Below are positions 36,694 to 45,755 of a DNA stretch of 64,000 nucleotides, piece after piece. Location of the stretch: NCBI RefSeq assembly GCF_027366395.1, contig NZ_CP114771.1:1736001-1800000 (forward strand), written 5' to 3'. The stretch is from Endozoicomonas sp. GU-1. Lineage in GTDB: Bacteria; Pseudomonadota; Gammaproteobacteria; Pseudomonadales; Endozoicomonadaceae. The first letter of the stretch is position 1; each line of letters begins with the position of its first letter. The position numbers were made by a program, and so were the translations under genes. The notes below the pieces were generated by a model that had not been told where the DNA came from, made no database searches, and worked only from the letters and a program-made list of their open reading frames with translations.

Positions 36694-39600
36694 ATGCAGT
36701 CACCTTCCTCCTCAGTAACCGCAGACACGGCATCCCCGTTAACAGCCACTGAAGCCGGAAGGCACCGGCCAGCAAACAGCCGAAAACAAGAAAGAAAGCG
36801 ATCCATGTCAGGTTACCAGGTGGAACAGACAACAACGGACACCGGAACATTTCCACCGCATCAACTGCAATCTGAATCCGTGCCCATCCCATCCATAAAG
36901 CGCAGGCGTGTTACTGACAACAACAGGCGTATTGTGTGTTCTGCAACTTCGCTACCTGCTAATCCGGAGCCAATGGAGACCGAACCGGCCATGCCTGCTG
37001 ACCCAGCTTCCAGGCTTCCGGGAGTGATCAGTTTCCTATCAAGAAATCTACCAACCCTCAGCGACAACAGGCTATTAACTGGCAATGAACATACCTCAGC
37101 GATGGTGCAGGTCATGCCGGAACCAATGAAGGATGTAACGCTCACTACAAAAATTAACAGTGGAACATCAATTTCAGAATTTTCTGTAAGCCAGCAAAAT
37201 GAACTGCGAACACATTTAAATAATCAAGAAATTCAAGCAATATTAACGAATGCCGGGACTCTTCTGAAAAACCTCAAAGACAGGAACATCCAGTTAGCGC
37301 GAGACAGGGGAAAGCCGCCTGCACATTCCCTCTTTTCCAGGTTAAAAAACTTCAGCATTGTTAAAGATTCTCAGACTTTCAAAGGCTATTTTGCCAGGGC
37401 CAACACGTTCTTTTTAGCTGTCAATCCCCAGCAGATTACCAATACCAGCTGCCTTACCAGCATGCTCAAGTCGAAGACTCAGATAAAAAAGTTTGCAGAA
37501 GAAAGCGAGGAAAACATTCAGGCGGTTGCTGCTAACCCATGCTTGAAACAGATTGCCTCCATGTGTAATGGCAAAGGCTTGCCCGACAAAGCGAAGGTGG
37601 AAGCGTTCGTGGCGTGGCAGTGCTGGAAGGTGAACGGCGAATTCAGCCTGGAACTGCTGCGGGCCTTTTCCTCCATGATGAGCAGTAAGGGCTTGCCCGA
37701 CAAAGCGAAGGTGGAAGCGTTCGTGGCGTGGGAGTGCTGGAAGGTGAACGACGAATTCAGCCTGGAACTGCTGCGGGCCTTTTCCTCCATGTGTCATGGC
37801 AAAGGCTTGCCCGACCAAGCGAAGGTGGAAGCGTTCGTGGCGTGGGAGTGCTGGAAGGTGAACGGCGAATTCTGCCTGGAACTGCTGCGGGCCTTTTCCT
37901 CCATGTGTCATGGTAAAGGCTTGCCCGACAAAGCGAAGGTGGAAGCGCTCAAAGCGTGGGAGTGCTGGAAGGTGAACGGCGAATTCAGCCTGGAACTGCT
38001 GCGGGCCTTTTCCTCCATGATGAGCAGTAGGGGCTTGCCCGGCAAAGCGAAGGTGGAAGCGTTCGTGGCGTGGGAGTGCTGGAAGGTCAACGGCGAATTC
38101 AGCCTGGAACTGCTGCGGGCCTTTTCCTCCATGATGAGCAGCAGGGGCTTGCCCGACAAAGCGAAGGTGGAAGCGCTCAAAGCGTGGGAGTGCTGGAAGG
38201 TGAACGGCGAATTCAGCCTGGAACTGCTGCGGGCCTTTTCCTCCATGTGTCATGGCAAAGGCTTGCCCGAAAAAGCGAAGGTGGAAGCGCTCAAAGCGTG
38301 GAAGTGCTGGAAGGTGAACGGCGAATTCAGCCTGGAACTGCTGCGGGCCTTTTCCTCCATGATGAGCAGTAGGGGCTTGCCCGACAAAGCAAAGGTGGAA
38401 GCGTTCGTGGCGTGGGAGTGCTGGAAGGTGAACGGCGAATTCAGCCTGGAACTGCTGCGGGCCTTTTCCTCCATGTGTAATGGCAAAGGCTTGCCCGACC
38501 AAGCGAAGGTGGAAGCGTTCCTGGCGTGGGAGTGCTGGAAGGTGAACGGCGAATTCAGCCTGGAACTGCTGCGGGCCTTTTCCTCCATGATGAGCAGTAG
38601 GGGCTTGCCCGACAGAGCGGAGGTGGAAGCGTTCGTGGCGTGGGAGTGCTGGAAGGTGAACGGCGAATTCAGCCTGGAACTGCTGCGGGCCTTTTCCTCC
38701 ATGTGTCATGGCAAAGGCTTGCCCGACAAAGCGAAGGTGGAAGCGTTCGTTCAATGGCTACCCTCGGATGAAAATAAGAATATTCTGAAACTTTCTTGCC
38801 GAATATTGGCAAGTTTTGGTTTGCCCTCAGGAGAAAAACTGACTGAAAATGAGAAAACACTTCGCCAATGTCTTAATCAGCATGGTTGTACCACTGGACA
38901 TGGAGACGACAATAGTGATGAAGATCTTTTAGAATCGAGTCAAATGAAAGCACTGGCTCTGTTCTTCTCCGGGCCCGCAAAATGGCGCATGAAATTTGCC
39001 GAATTCCAACAATATCTGGCTGCCCACAAGAGTCCTCGACATGACAGAGTGGCTGTTCGTGCTGCGCTGAAATCATTGCTACCGATATTGGCTATCCATG
39101 GAGGAACTGGTCTCCCGTTCTGGATTGCAAAATATCGTGAAAATCCACGCTGCAAAGGAGTACTCACTAAGGCATTACCCATTCCTGCACCACTGGCTTT
39201 AACAAAATTTGCACTAACGCAGCTCCCTGAATCTGAGATGCAGGAATATCTTGAACTGTGCAGAAACCTGAAGCCAGCCCCAACTCAGGAACAGTGGTAT
39301 GCATTAAAACCACTTTGCCAACAGCTTGGCCAGCGATTTGACTTCACGCAATCTAAACGCACGATGCTGGAGATTCTCTGGCAACAATCAGAAGATAACC
39401 GCTCAAAATACGCGGATAAGCTGGATGAGCTATTCAAAACCTTGCCCACCATCTCACAGTGGCGCGGGTTACATCGGGTGCTTGGACCACACAAAATGCA
39501 GCAATTCATGGATGCCTGTCTTGACTATCAGGCTACACCTGAAACCGCTCCTGATGTCACGGTTCAGCAACGGTTGCTGGAAGGAATGCTGCTCACCAAC

Positions 39601-40689
39601 CACGCTCTACCTGAACCAGAGAAAATACCGGATCTCTGCTTTTCAAACCGAGTGGCAACAGATGATAAAAGAGGGGTGATGGTCGGTGGTGATCCCGCCA
39701 TGTCGGGCCAGCAACGCCTGTGGCGCTTTATCACGGCCATGTTAATTGAGCTTGAACAAACAGAATATCAATTCAAGAATCAAAGACTAACCGTTTTGCC
39801 AGACGATGGCGATCCGGTGGTACTCCAAAATCCAGAGTTTACCCCGAGAGATACCGGCTTTGTTATCAAGAACTGGACATTGCAACAGTTAACCGCCTTT
39901 TTCAAGGCAACCGAGTTCACAGAACAATGGTATAAAAAGCCTCAGGACAAGCGCGATCCCTATGCGATCAGGCTTGAGGCAAAATTAGCCCAAATGCAAG
40001 CGAGAACCAAAGAGCCCAAGAAAGCCGAGCCTAAAAAAATACCACACCTGGTGGCACCCTCTCTGATTATTAGACTAATCAATTGCCATAAACCATTAAA
40101 GCCTGCGGTCTGGTCATCTCTTGAACACTATGCCAGCAGCGGCCAGCTAAACGCCCGTTTATGCACGGCACTCGGCCCGGTTATCAAAGATGATAAAGAC
40201 GGCATTGTTCCAGACCTCGTTAAGAAAGCGGTGGCTGCAAAGTTGGAACAGATTGAGGCAGCAAAAACGCCAGTAGTAACATCAATCCCTCAGCAAGGAC
40301 TTCCAGCAAGGGCAAGCATAACAACTCAAGGGAACCAGGTTGCCAACCGTCGCATTCAAGGGCCGCTATCTGACTTTGACGTGGCAATGGAAGCGCTGGA
40401 TCGTTTTCACGAACTGGGACATGCAGAACTTGAACTGCTGGAACCCCACCGAAGCCGAATGACTTCTGTTGAATTAAGCACGGCTATCTGCAAAATGAGC
40501 TACGCAGTGGATTCAGAAACACGGAAAGAATGGCATGAAGCCAGCGAGAAAAGGAGAAGAGACCCACTTGGGCTTGATGAAATAGTGGCATGGGATTTGG
40601 ATTCATTGGCGACATTGGATTCATTGGCGACAGAGTCAGAACTGGTCAACAACGATGACTGGATGGAAGAGTTCCTGCAAGGGCTGTGA
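36694..40689 (+). CDS. Giant 38-aa-repeat protein, copy 3
   Basis: A 1331-aa paralogue, the shortest of the six, with 10 complete units. The frame is open upstream to 36586, but alignment with the other copies places the start at ATG 36694 (MQSPSSSVTAD). Private changes include LASFGLPSG in the post-repeat linker (others have FASFGLPS), TTGHGDDN instead of TTEHGDDN, and GLPFWIAKYRENP, the last shared only with copy 6. The end of the protein is almost identical to copy 2. The mosaic of shared blocks with different copies indicates gene conversion or unequal crossing-over. Confidence 0.9.
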   Translation: MQSPSSSVTADTASPLTATEAGRHRPANSRKQERKRSMSGYQVEQTTTDTGTFPPHQLQSESVPIPSIKRRRVTDNNRRIVCSATSLPANPEPMETEPAMPADPASRLPGVISFLSRNLPTLSDNRLLTGNEHTSAMVQVMPEPMKDVTLTTKINSGTSISEFSVSQQNELRTHLNNQEIQAILTNAGTLLKNLKDRNIQLARDRGKPPAHSLFSRLKNFSIVKDSQTFKGYFARANTFFLAVNPQQITNTSCLTSMLKSKTQIKKFAEESEENIQAVAANPCLKQIASMCNGKGLPDKAKVEAFVAWQCWKVNGEFSLELLRAFSSMMSSKGLPDKAKVEAFVAWECWKVNDEFSLELLRAFSSMCHGKGLPDQAKVEAFVAWECWKVNGEFCLELLRAFSSMCHGKGLPDKAKVEALKAWECWKVNGEFSLELLRAFSSMMSSRGLPGKAKVEAFVAWECWKVNGEFSLELLRAFSSMMSSRGLPDKAKVEALKAWECWKVNGEFSLELLRAFSSMCHGKGLPEKAKVEALKAWKCWKVNGEFSLELLRAFSSMMSSRGLPDKAKVEAFVAWECWKVNGEFSLELLRAFSSMCNGKGLPDQAKVEAFLAWECWKVNGEFSLELLRAFSSMMSSRGLPDRAEVEAFVAWECWKVNGEFSLELLRAFSSMCHGKGLPDKAKVEAFVQWLPSDENKNILKLSCRILASFGLPSGEKLTENEKTLRQCLNQHGCTTGHGDDNSDEDLLESSQMKALALFFSGPAKWRMKFAEFQQYLAAHKSPRHDRVAVRAALKSLLPILAIHGGTGLPFWIAKYRENPRCKGVLTKALPIPAPLALTKFALTQLPESEMQEYLELCRNLKPAPTQEQWYALKPLCQQLGQRFDFTQSKRTMLEILWQQSEDNRSKYADKLDELFKTLPTISQWRGLHRVLGPHKMQQFMDACLDYQATPETAPDVTVQQRLLEGMLLTNHALPEPEKIPDLCFSNRVATDDKRGVMVGGDPAMSGQQRLWRFITAMLIELEQTEYQFKNQRLTVLPDDGDPVVLQNPEFTPRDTGFVIKNWTLQQLTAFFKATEFTEQWYKKPQDKRDPYAIRLEAKLAQMQARTKEPKKAEPKKIPHLVAPSLIIRLINCHKPLKPAVWSSLEHYASSGQLNARLCTALGPVIKDDKDGIVPDLVKKAVAAKLEQIEAAKTPVVTSIPQQGLPARASITTQGNQVANRRIQGPLSDFDVAMEALDRFHELGHAELELLEPHRSRMTSVELSTAICKMSYAVDSETRKEWHEASEKRRRDPLGLDEIVAWDLDSLATLDSLATESELVNNDDWMEEFLQGL
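37561..38700 (+). repeat. 10 tandem 114-bp units in copy 3
   Basis: Loop residues in order, including the partial last unit: CN, MS, CH, CH, MS, MS, CH, MS, CN, MS, CH. Private changes: AWQCW in unit 1, NDEFS in unit 2, EFCLELL in unit 3, LPEKAK and AWKCW in unit 7, DRAEVEA in unit 10. Confidence 0.97.
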
Positions 40690-40960
40690 TATGCAAGGCT
40701 TGCATCGGTGCATACGACTGCTTCAATATTTATTCGACTGTGCAAATGACGACAAAGCTCGTCTGCACCCTGATTCTCCAGAATGCCATCAACCATCTGA
40801 TTATCCCGGTCTCTGGCTACCATGACCGGTATTTGTCGACACTCTGTCTTCTTCTGATTACATTTGTTACGTACTGGAGGAACTGCCGTATGCGGATACG
40901 GTTGAGAAGCTGGAAGCACTCCTGCCCTGGAATGTAAAAGTCAGCGGTGCGCTATCCCGT
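40690..40960 (-). pseudogene. ISXO2/IS1595-type transposase remnant in spacer 3
   Basis: The minus-strand frame gives VRNKCNQKKTECRQIP then VMVARDRDNQMVDGILENQG, and AVVCTDASLAYHS up to the stop codon of copy 3. This follows the order of an ISXO2-like DDE domain (basic linker, VARDR block, first helix, second Asp in CTD). The third acidic residue region and the zinc-ribbon N-terminus are absent. The plus-strand 83-codon frame over the same DNA (GTG 40686) is not considered a gene. Confidence 0.55.
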
Positions 40961-41037
40961 AACACATCTCACAGCCAAACTGCCTGACAAAACAGGTCAG
41001 CCTTGCCTGATACCGGCTGCCTGGAACTTTACCGGGC

Positions 41038-41048
41038 TGACTAGGTCA
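41038..41048. promoter_or_regulatory. Degenerate palindrome TGACTAGGTCA upstream of copy 4
   Basis: Position equivalent to the other copies but one arm base has changed (TGACT against GGTCA), and the distance to the start is 70 bp because of small indels. Together with the GTG start this suggests weaker expression of copy 4. Confidence 0.4.
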
Positions 41049-41107
41049 ATAGTTCGATTGTTGTCATCCCCAGACGATTCTCCAACTGGAAACAGGTAAT
41101 CCCCGAA

Positions 41108-44100
41108 GTGCAGTCACCTTCCTCCTCAGTAACCGCAGACACGGCATCCCCGTTAACAGCCACTGAAACAGGAAGGCACCGGCCAGCAAACAGCCGAAAA
41201 CAAGAAAGAAAGCGATCCATGTCAGGTTACCAGGTGGAACAGACAACAACGGTCACTGGAACATTGCCACCGCATCAACTGCAATCTGAATCCGGGCCCA
41301 TCCCACCCATAAAGCGCAGGCGTGTTACTGACAACAGCAGGCGTATTGTCTGTTCTGCAACTTCGCTACCTGCTAATCCGGAGCCAATGGAGACCGAACC
41401 GGCCATGCCTGCTGACGCAGCTTCCAGGCTTCCGGGAGTGATCAGTTCCCTATCAAGAAATCTACCAACCCTCAGCGACAACAGGCTATTAACTGGCAAT
41501 GAACATACCTCAGCGATGGTGCAGGTCATGCCTGAACCAATGAAGGATGTACCGCCCACTACAGAAATTAACAGTGAAACATCAATTTCAGAATTTTCTG
41601 TAAGCCAGCAAAATGAACTGCGAACACATTTCAATAATCAAGAAATTCAAGCAATATTAACGAATGCTGGGACTCTTCTGAAAAACCTCAAAGACAGGAA
41701 AATCCAGTTAGCGCGAGACAGGGGAAAGCCGCCCGCACACTCCCTCTTTTCCAAGTTAAAAAACTTCAGCATTGTTAAAGATTCTCAGACTTTCAAAGGC
41801 TATTTTGCCAAGGCCAACAGGTTCTTTTTAGCTGTCAATCCCCAGCAGATTACCAATACCAGCTGCCTTACCAGCATGCTCATATCGAAGACTCAGATAA
41901 AAAAGTTTGCAGAAGAAAGCGAGGAAAATATTCAGGCGGTTGCTGCTAACCCATGCTTGAAACAGATTGCCTCCATGTGTAATGGCAAAGGCTTGCCCGA
42001 CAAAGCGAAGGTGGAAGCGCTCAAAGCGTGGGAGTGCTGGAAGGTGAACGGCGAATTCAGCCTGGAACTGCTGCGGGCCTTTTCCTCCATGTGTAATGGC
42101 AAAGGCTTGCCCGACAAAGCGAAGGTGGAAGCGTTCGTGGCGTGGGAGTGCTGGAAGGTGAACGGCGAATTCAGCCTGCAACTGCTGCGGGCCTTTTCCT
42201 CCATGATGAGCAGTAGGGGCTTGCCCGACCAAGCGAAGGTGGAAGCGCTCAAAGCGTGGGAGTGCTGGAAGGTGAACGGCGAATTCAGCCTGGAACTGCT
42301 GCGGGCCTTTTCCTCCATGTGTCATGGCAAAGACTTGCCCGACAAAGCGAAGGTGGAAGCGCTCAAAGCGTGGGAGTGCTGGAAGGTGAACGGCGAATTC
42401 AGCCTGGAACTGCTGCGGGCCTTTTCCTCCATGATGAGCAGTAGGGGCTTGCCCGACAAAGCGAAGGTGGAAACGTTCGTGGCGTGGGAGTGCTGGAAGG
42501 TGAACGGTGAATTCAGCCTGGAACTGCTGCGGGCCTTTTCCTCCATGTGTAATGGCAAAGGCTTGCCCGACAAAGCGAAGGTGGAAGCGCTCAAAGCGTG
42601 GGAGTGCTGGAAGGTGAACGGCGAATTCAGCCTGGAACTGCTGCGGGCCTTTTCCTCCATGTGTCATGGCAAAGGCTTGCCCGACAAAGCGAAGGTGGAA
42701 TCGTTCGTGGCGTGGGAGTGCTGGAAGGTGAACGGCGAATTCAGCCTGGAACTGCTGCGGGCCTTTTCCTCCATGATGAGCAGTAGGGGCTTGCCCGACA
42801 AAGCGAAGGTGGAAGCGCTCAAAGCGTGGGAGTGCTGGAAGGTGAACGGCGAATTCAGCCTGGAGCTGCTGCGGGCCTTTTCCTCCATGATGAGCAGTAG
42901 GGGCTTGCCCGACCAAGCGAAGGTGGAAGCGCTCAAAGCGTGGGAGTGCTGGAAGGTGAACGGTGAATTCAGCCTGGAACTGCTGCGGGCCTTTTCCTCC
43001 ATGTGTAATGGCAAAGGCTTGCCCGACAAAGCGAAGGTGGAAGCGCTCAAAGCGTGGGAGTGCTGGAAGGTGAACGGCGAATTCAGCCTGGAACTGCTGC
43101 GGGCCTTTTCCTCCATGATGAGCAGTAGGGGCTTGCCCGACAAAGCGAAGGTGGAAGCGTTCGTGGCGTGGGAGTGCTGGAAGGTGAACAGCGAATTCAG
43201 CCCGGAACTGCTGCGGGCCTTTTCCTCCATGTGTCATGGCAAAGGCTTGCCCGACAAAGCGAAGGTGGAAGCGCTCAAAGCGTGGGAGTGCTGGAAGGTG
43301 AACGGCGAATTCAGCCTGGAACTGCTGCGGGCCTTTTCCTCCATGATGAGCAGTAGGGGCTTGCCCGACAAAGCGAAGGTGGAAGCGTTCGTTCAATGGC
43401 TACCCTCGGATGAAAATAAGAATATTCTGAAACTTTCTTGCCGAATATTTGCAAGTTTTGGTTTGCCCTCAGCAGAAAAACTGACTGAAAATGAGAAAAC
43501 ACTTCGCCAATGTCTTAATCAGCATGGTTGTACCACTGAACATGGAGACGACAATAGTGATGAAGATCTTTTAGAATCGAGTCAAATGAAAGCACTGGCT
43601 CTGTTCTTCTCCGGGCCCGCAAAATGGCGCATGAAAATTGCCGAATTCCAACAATATCTGGCTGCCCACAAGAGTCCTCGACATGACAGAGTGGCTGTTC
43701 GTGCTGCGCTGAAATCATTGCTACCGATATTGGCTATCCATGGAGGAACTGGTATCCACTTCTGGATGGAAAAATATCGTGAAAATCCACGCTGCAAAGG
43801 AGTACTCACTAAAGCATTATCCATTCCTGCACCACTGGCTTTAACAAAATTTGCACTAACGCAACTCCCTGAATCTGAGAGGCAGGAATTCCTTGAACTG
43901 TGCAGAAACCTGAAGCCAGCCCCAACTCAGGAACAGTGGTATGCATTAAAACCACTTTGCCAACAGCTTGGCCAGCGATTTGACTTCACGCAATCTAAAC
44001 GCACGATGCTGGAGATTCTCTGGCAACAATCAGAAAATAACCGCTTAAAATACGCGGATAAGATGGATGAGCTATTCAAAACCTTGCCCACCATCTCACA

Positions 44101-45334
44101 GTGGCGCGGGTTACATCGGGTGCTTGGACCACACAAAATGCAGCAATTCATGGATGCCTGTCTTGACTATCAGGCTACACCTGAAACCGCTCCTGATGTC
44201 ACGATTCAGCAACGGTTGCTGGCAGGAATGCTGCTCACCAACCACGCTCTACCTGAACAAGAGAAAATACCGGATCTCTGCTTTTCAAACCGAGTGTCAA
44301 CAGATGATAAAAGAGGGGTGATGGTCGGTGGTGATCCCGCCATGTCGGGCCAGCAACGCCTGTGGCGCTTTATCACGGCCATGTTAATTGAGCTTGAACA
44401 AACAGAATATCAATTCAAGAATCAAAGACTAACCGTTTTGCCAGCCGATGGCGATCCGGTGGTACTCCAAAATCCAGAGTTTACCCTCAAAGATACCGGC
44501 TTTGTTATAAAGAACTGGACATTGCAACAGTTAACCGCCTTTTTCAAGGCAACCGAGTTCACAGAACAATGGTATAAAAAGCCTCAGGACAACCGCGAAC
44601 TCTATGCGATCAGGCTTGAGGCAAAACTAGCCCAAATGAAAGCGAGAACCAAAGAGCCCACCAAGAAAGCCAAGCCTAAAAAAATACCACACCTGGTGGC
44701 ACCCTCTCTAATTATCAGACTAATCAATTGCAATAAACCATTAAAGCCTGCAGTCTGGTCATCTCTTGAACACTATGCCAGCAGCGGCCAGCTAAACGCC
44801 CGTTTATGCACGGCACTCAGCCCGGTTATCAAAGATGATAAAGACGGCATTGTTTCAGACCTCGTTAAGAAAGCGGTAATTGCAAAGTTGGAACAGATTG
44901 AGGCAGCAAAAACGCCAGTAGTAACATCAATCCCTCAGCAAGGACTTCCAGCAAGGGCAAGCATACCAACTCAAGGGAACCAGGTTGCCAACAGTCGCAT
45001 TCAAGGGCCGCTATCTGACTTTGACGCGGCAATGGAAGCTCTGGATCGTTTTCGCGAATTGGGAAATGCAGAACTTGAACTGCTGGAACCCCACCGAAGC
45101 CAAATGACTTATGTTGAATTAAGCACTGCTATCTGCAAAATGAGCTACGCAGTGGATTCAGACACACGGAAAGAATGGAATGAAGCCAGCGAGAAAAGGA
45201 GAAGAGACCCACTTGGGCTTGATGAAATAGTGGAATGGGATTTGGATTCATTGGCGACATTGGATTCATTGGCGACAGAGTCAGAACGGGTCAACAACGA
45301 TGACTGGATGGAAGAGTTCCTACAAGGGCTGTGA
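41108..45334 (+). CDS. Giant 38-aa-repeat protein, copy 4 (GTG start)
   Basis: A 1408-aa paralogue with 12 complete units. Against the other copies, 6 bp are missing at the start and the ATG is replaced by GTG 41108; if that is not used, the internal ATG of MSGYQVEQ at 41219 would shorten the head but keep both the IKRRR cluster and the repeats. The C-terminal region has KDTGFVIKNW, PQDNRELYAIRLE and a 1-codon insertion giving EPTKKAKPKK, all shared with copy 5. Other features are those of copy 1. Confidence 0.88.
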   Translation: MQSPSSSVTADTASPLTATETGRHRPANSRKQERKRSMSGYQVEQTTTVTGTLPPHQLQSESGPIPPIKRRRVTDNSRRIVCSATSLPANPEPMETEPAMPADAASRLPGVISSLSRNLPTLSDNRLLTGNEHTSAMVQVMPEPMKDVPPTTEINSETSISEFSVSQQNELRTHFNNQEIQAILTNAGTLLKNLKDRKIQLARDRGKPPAHSLFSKLKNFSIVKDSQTFKGYFAKANRFFLAVNPQQITNTSCLTSMLISKTQIKKFAEESEENIQAVAANPCLKQIASMCNGKGLPDKAKVEALKAWECWKVNGEFSLELLRAFSSMCNGKGLPDKAKVEAFVAWECWKVNGEFSLQLLRAFSSMMSSRGLPDQAKVEALKAWECWKVNGEFSLELLRAFSSMCHGKDLPDKAKVEALKAWECWKVNGEFSLELLRAFSSMMSSRGLPDKAKVETFVAWECWKVNGEFSLELLRAFSSMCNGKGLPDKAKVEALKAWECWKVNGEFSLELLRAFSSMCHGKGLPDKAKVESFVAWECWKVNGEFSLELLRAFSSMMSSRGLPDKAKVEALKAWECWKVNGEFSLELLRAFSSMMSSRGLPDQAKVEALKAWECWKVNGEFSLELLRAFSSMCNGKGLPDKAKVEALKAWECWKVNGEFSLELLRAFSSMMSSRGLPDKAKVEAFVAWECWKVNSEFSPELLRAFSSMCHGKGLPDKAKVEALKAWECWKVNGEFSLELLRAFSSMMSSRGLPDKAKVEAFVQWLPSDENKNILKLSCRIFASFGLPSAEKLTENEKTLRQCLNQHGCTTEHGDDNSDEDLLESSQMKALALFFSGPAKWRMKIAEFQQYLAAHKSPRHDRVAVRAALKSLLPILAIHGGTGIHFWMEKYRENPRCKGVLTKALSIPAPLALTKFALTQLPESERQEFLELCRNLKPAPTQEQWYALKPLCQQLGQRFDFTQSKRTMLEILWQQSENNRLKYADKMDELFKTLPTISQWRGLHRVLGPHKMQQFMDACLDYQATPETAPDVTIQQRLLAGMLLTNHALPEQEKIPDLCFSNRVSTDDKRGVMVGGDPAMSGQQRLWRFITAMLIELEQTEYQFKNQRLTVLPADGDPVVLQNPEFTLKDTGFVIKNWTLQQLTAFFKATEFTEQWYKKPQDNRELYAIRLEAKLAQMKARTKEPTKKAKPKKIPHLVAPSLIIRLINCNKPLKPAVWSSLEHYASSGQLNARLCTALSPVIKDDKDGIVSDLVKKAVIAKLEQIEAAKTPVVTSIPQQGLPARASIPTQGNQVANSRIQGPLSDFDAAMEALDRFRELGNAELELLEPHRSQMTYVELSTAICKMSYAVDSDTRKEWNEASEKRRRDPLGLDEIVEWDLDSLATLDSLATESERVNNDDWMEEFLQGL
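41975..43342 (+). repeat. 12 tandem 114-bp units in copy 4
   Basis: Loop residues in order, including the partial last unit: CN, CN, MS, CH, MS, CN, CH, MS, MS, CN, MS, CH, MS. Unit 4 has GKD for GKG. The last, partial unit is MS, whereas the other five copies end in CN, CH or YN. Confidence 0.97.
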
Positions 45335-45600
45335 TATGCAAGGCTTGCATCGGTGCATACGACTGCTTCAATATTTATTCGACTGTGCAAATGACGACAA
45401 AGCTCGTCTGCACCCTGATTCTCCAGAATGCCATCAACCGTCTGATTATCGCGGTCTCTGGCTACCATGACCGGTATTTGTCGACACTCTGTCTTCTTCT
45501 CATTACATTTGTTACGTACTGGAGGAACTGCCATATGCGGATACGGTTGAGAAGCTGGAAGCACTCCTGCCCTGGAATATAAAAGCCAGCGGTGCGCTAT
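45335..45600 (-). pseudogene. ISXO2/IS1595-type transposase remnant in spacer 4
   Basis: Nearly identical to the spacer 3 remnant, with VMVARDRDNQTVDGILENQG and AVVCTDASLAYHS, and a slightly longer upstream part (LLYSRAGVLPASQPYPH). Near-identity of spacers 3, 4 and 5 shows that gene and remnant were duplicated as one unit. Confidence 0.55.
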
Positions 45601-45682
45601 CCTGAAACACATCTCACAGCCAGACTGCCTGACAAAACAGGTCAGCCTTCCCTGATACCGGCTGCCTGGAACTTTACCAGGC

Positions 45683-45693
45683 TGACCAGGTCA
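45683..45693. promoter_or_regulatory. Palindrome TGACCAGGTCA upstream of copy 5
   Basis: Identical to the element before copy 2, starting 73 bp before ATG 45756. Confidence 0.45.
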
Positions 45694-45755
45694 GTTCTAT
45701 TGTTGTCATCCCCAGACGATTCTCCAACTGGAAACAGGTAATCCCCAAAGAAACC

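Noticed and set aside
40686-40937. Conserved 83-codon plus-strand frame in spacers 3, 4 and 5 (also 45331-45582 and 49865-50116)
   Set aside because: The GTG overlaps the stop of the giant gene, there is no ribosome-binding site, and the opposite strand reads as a transposase remnant. Its conservation follows from spacer duplication.
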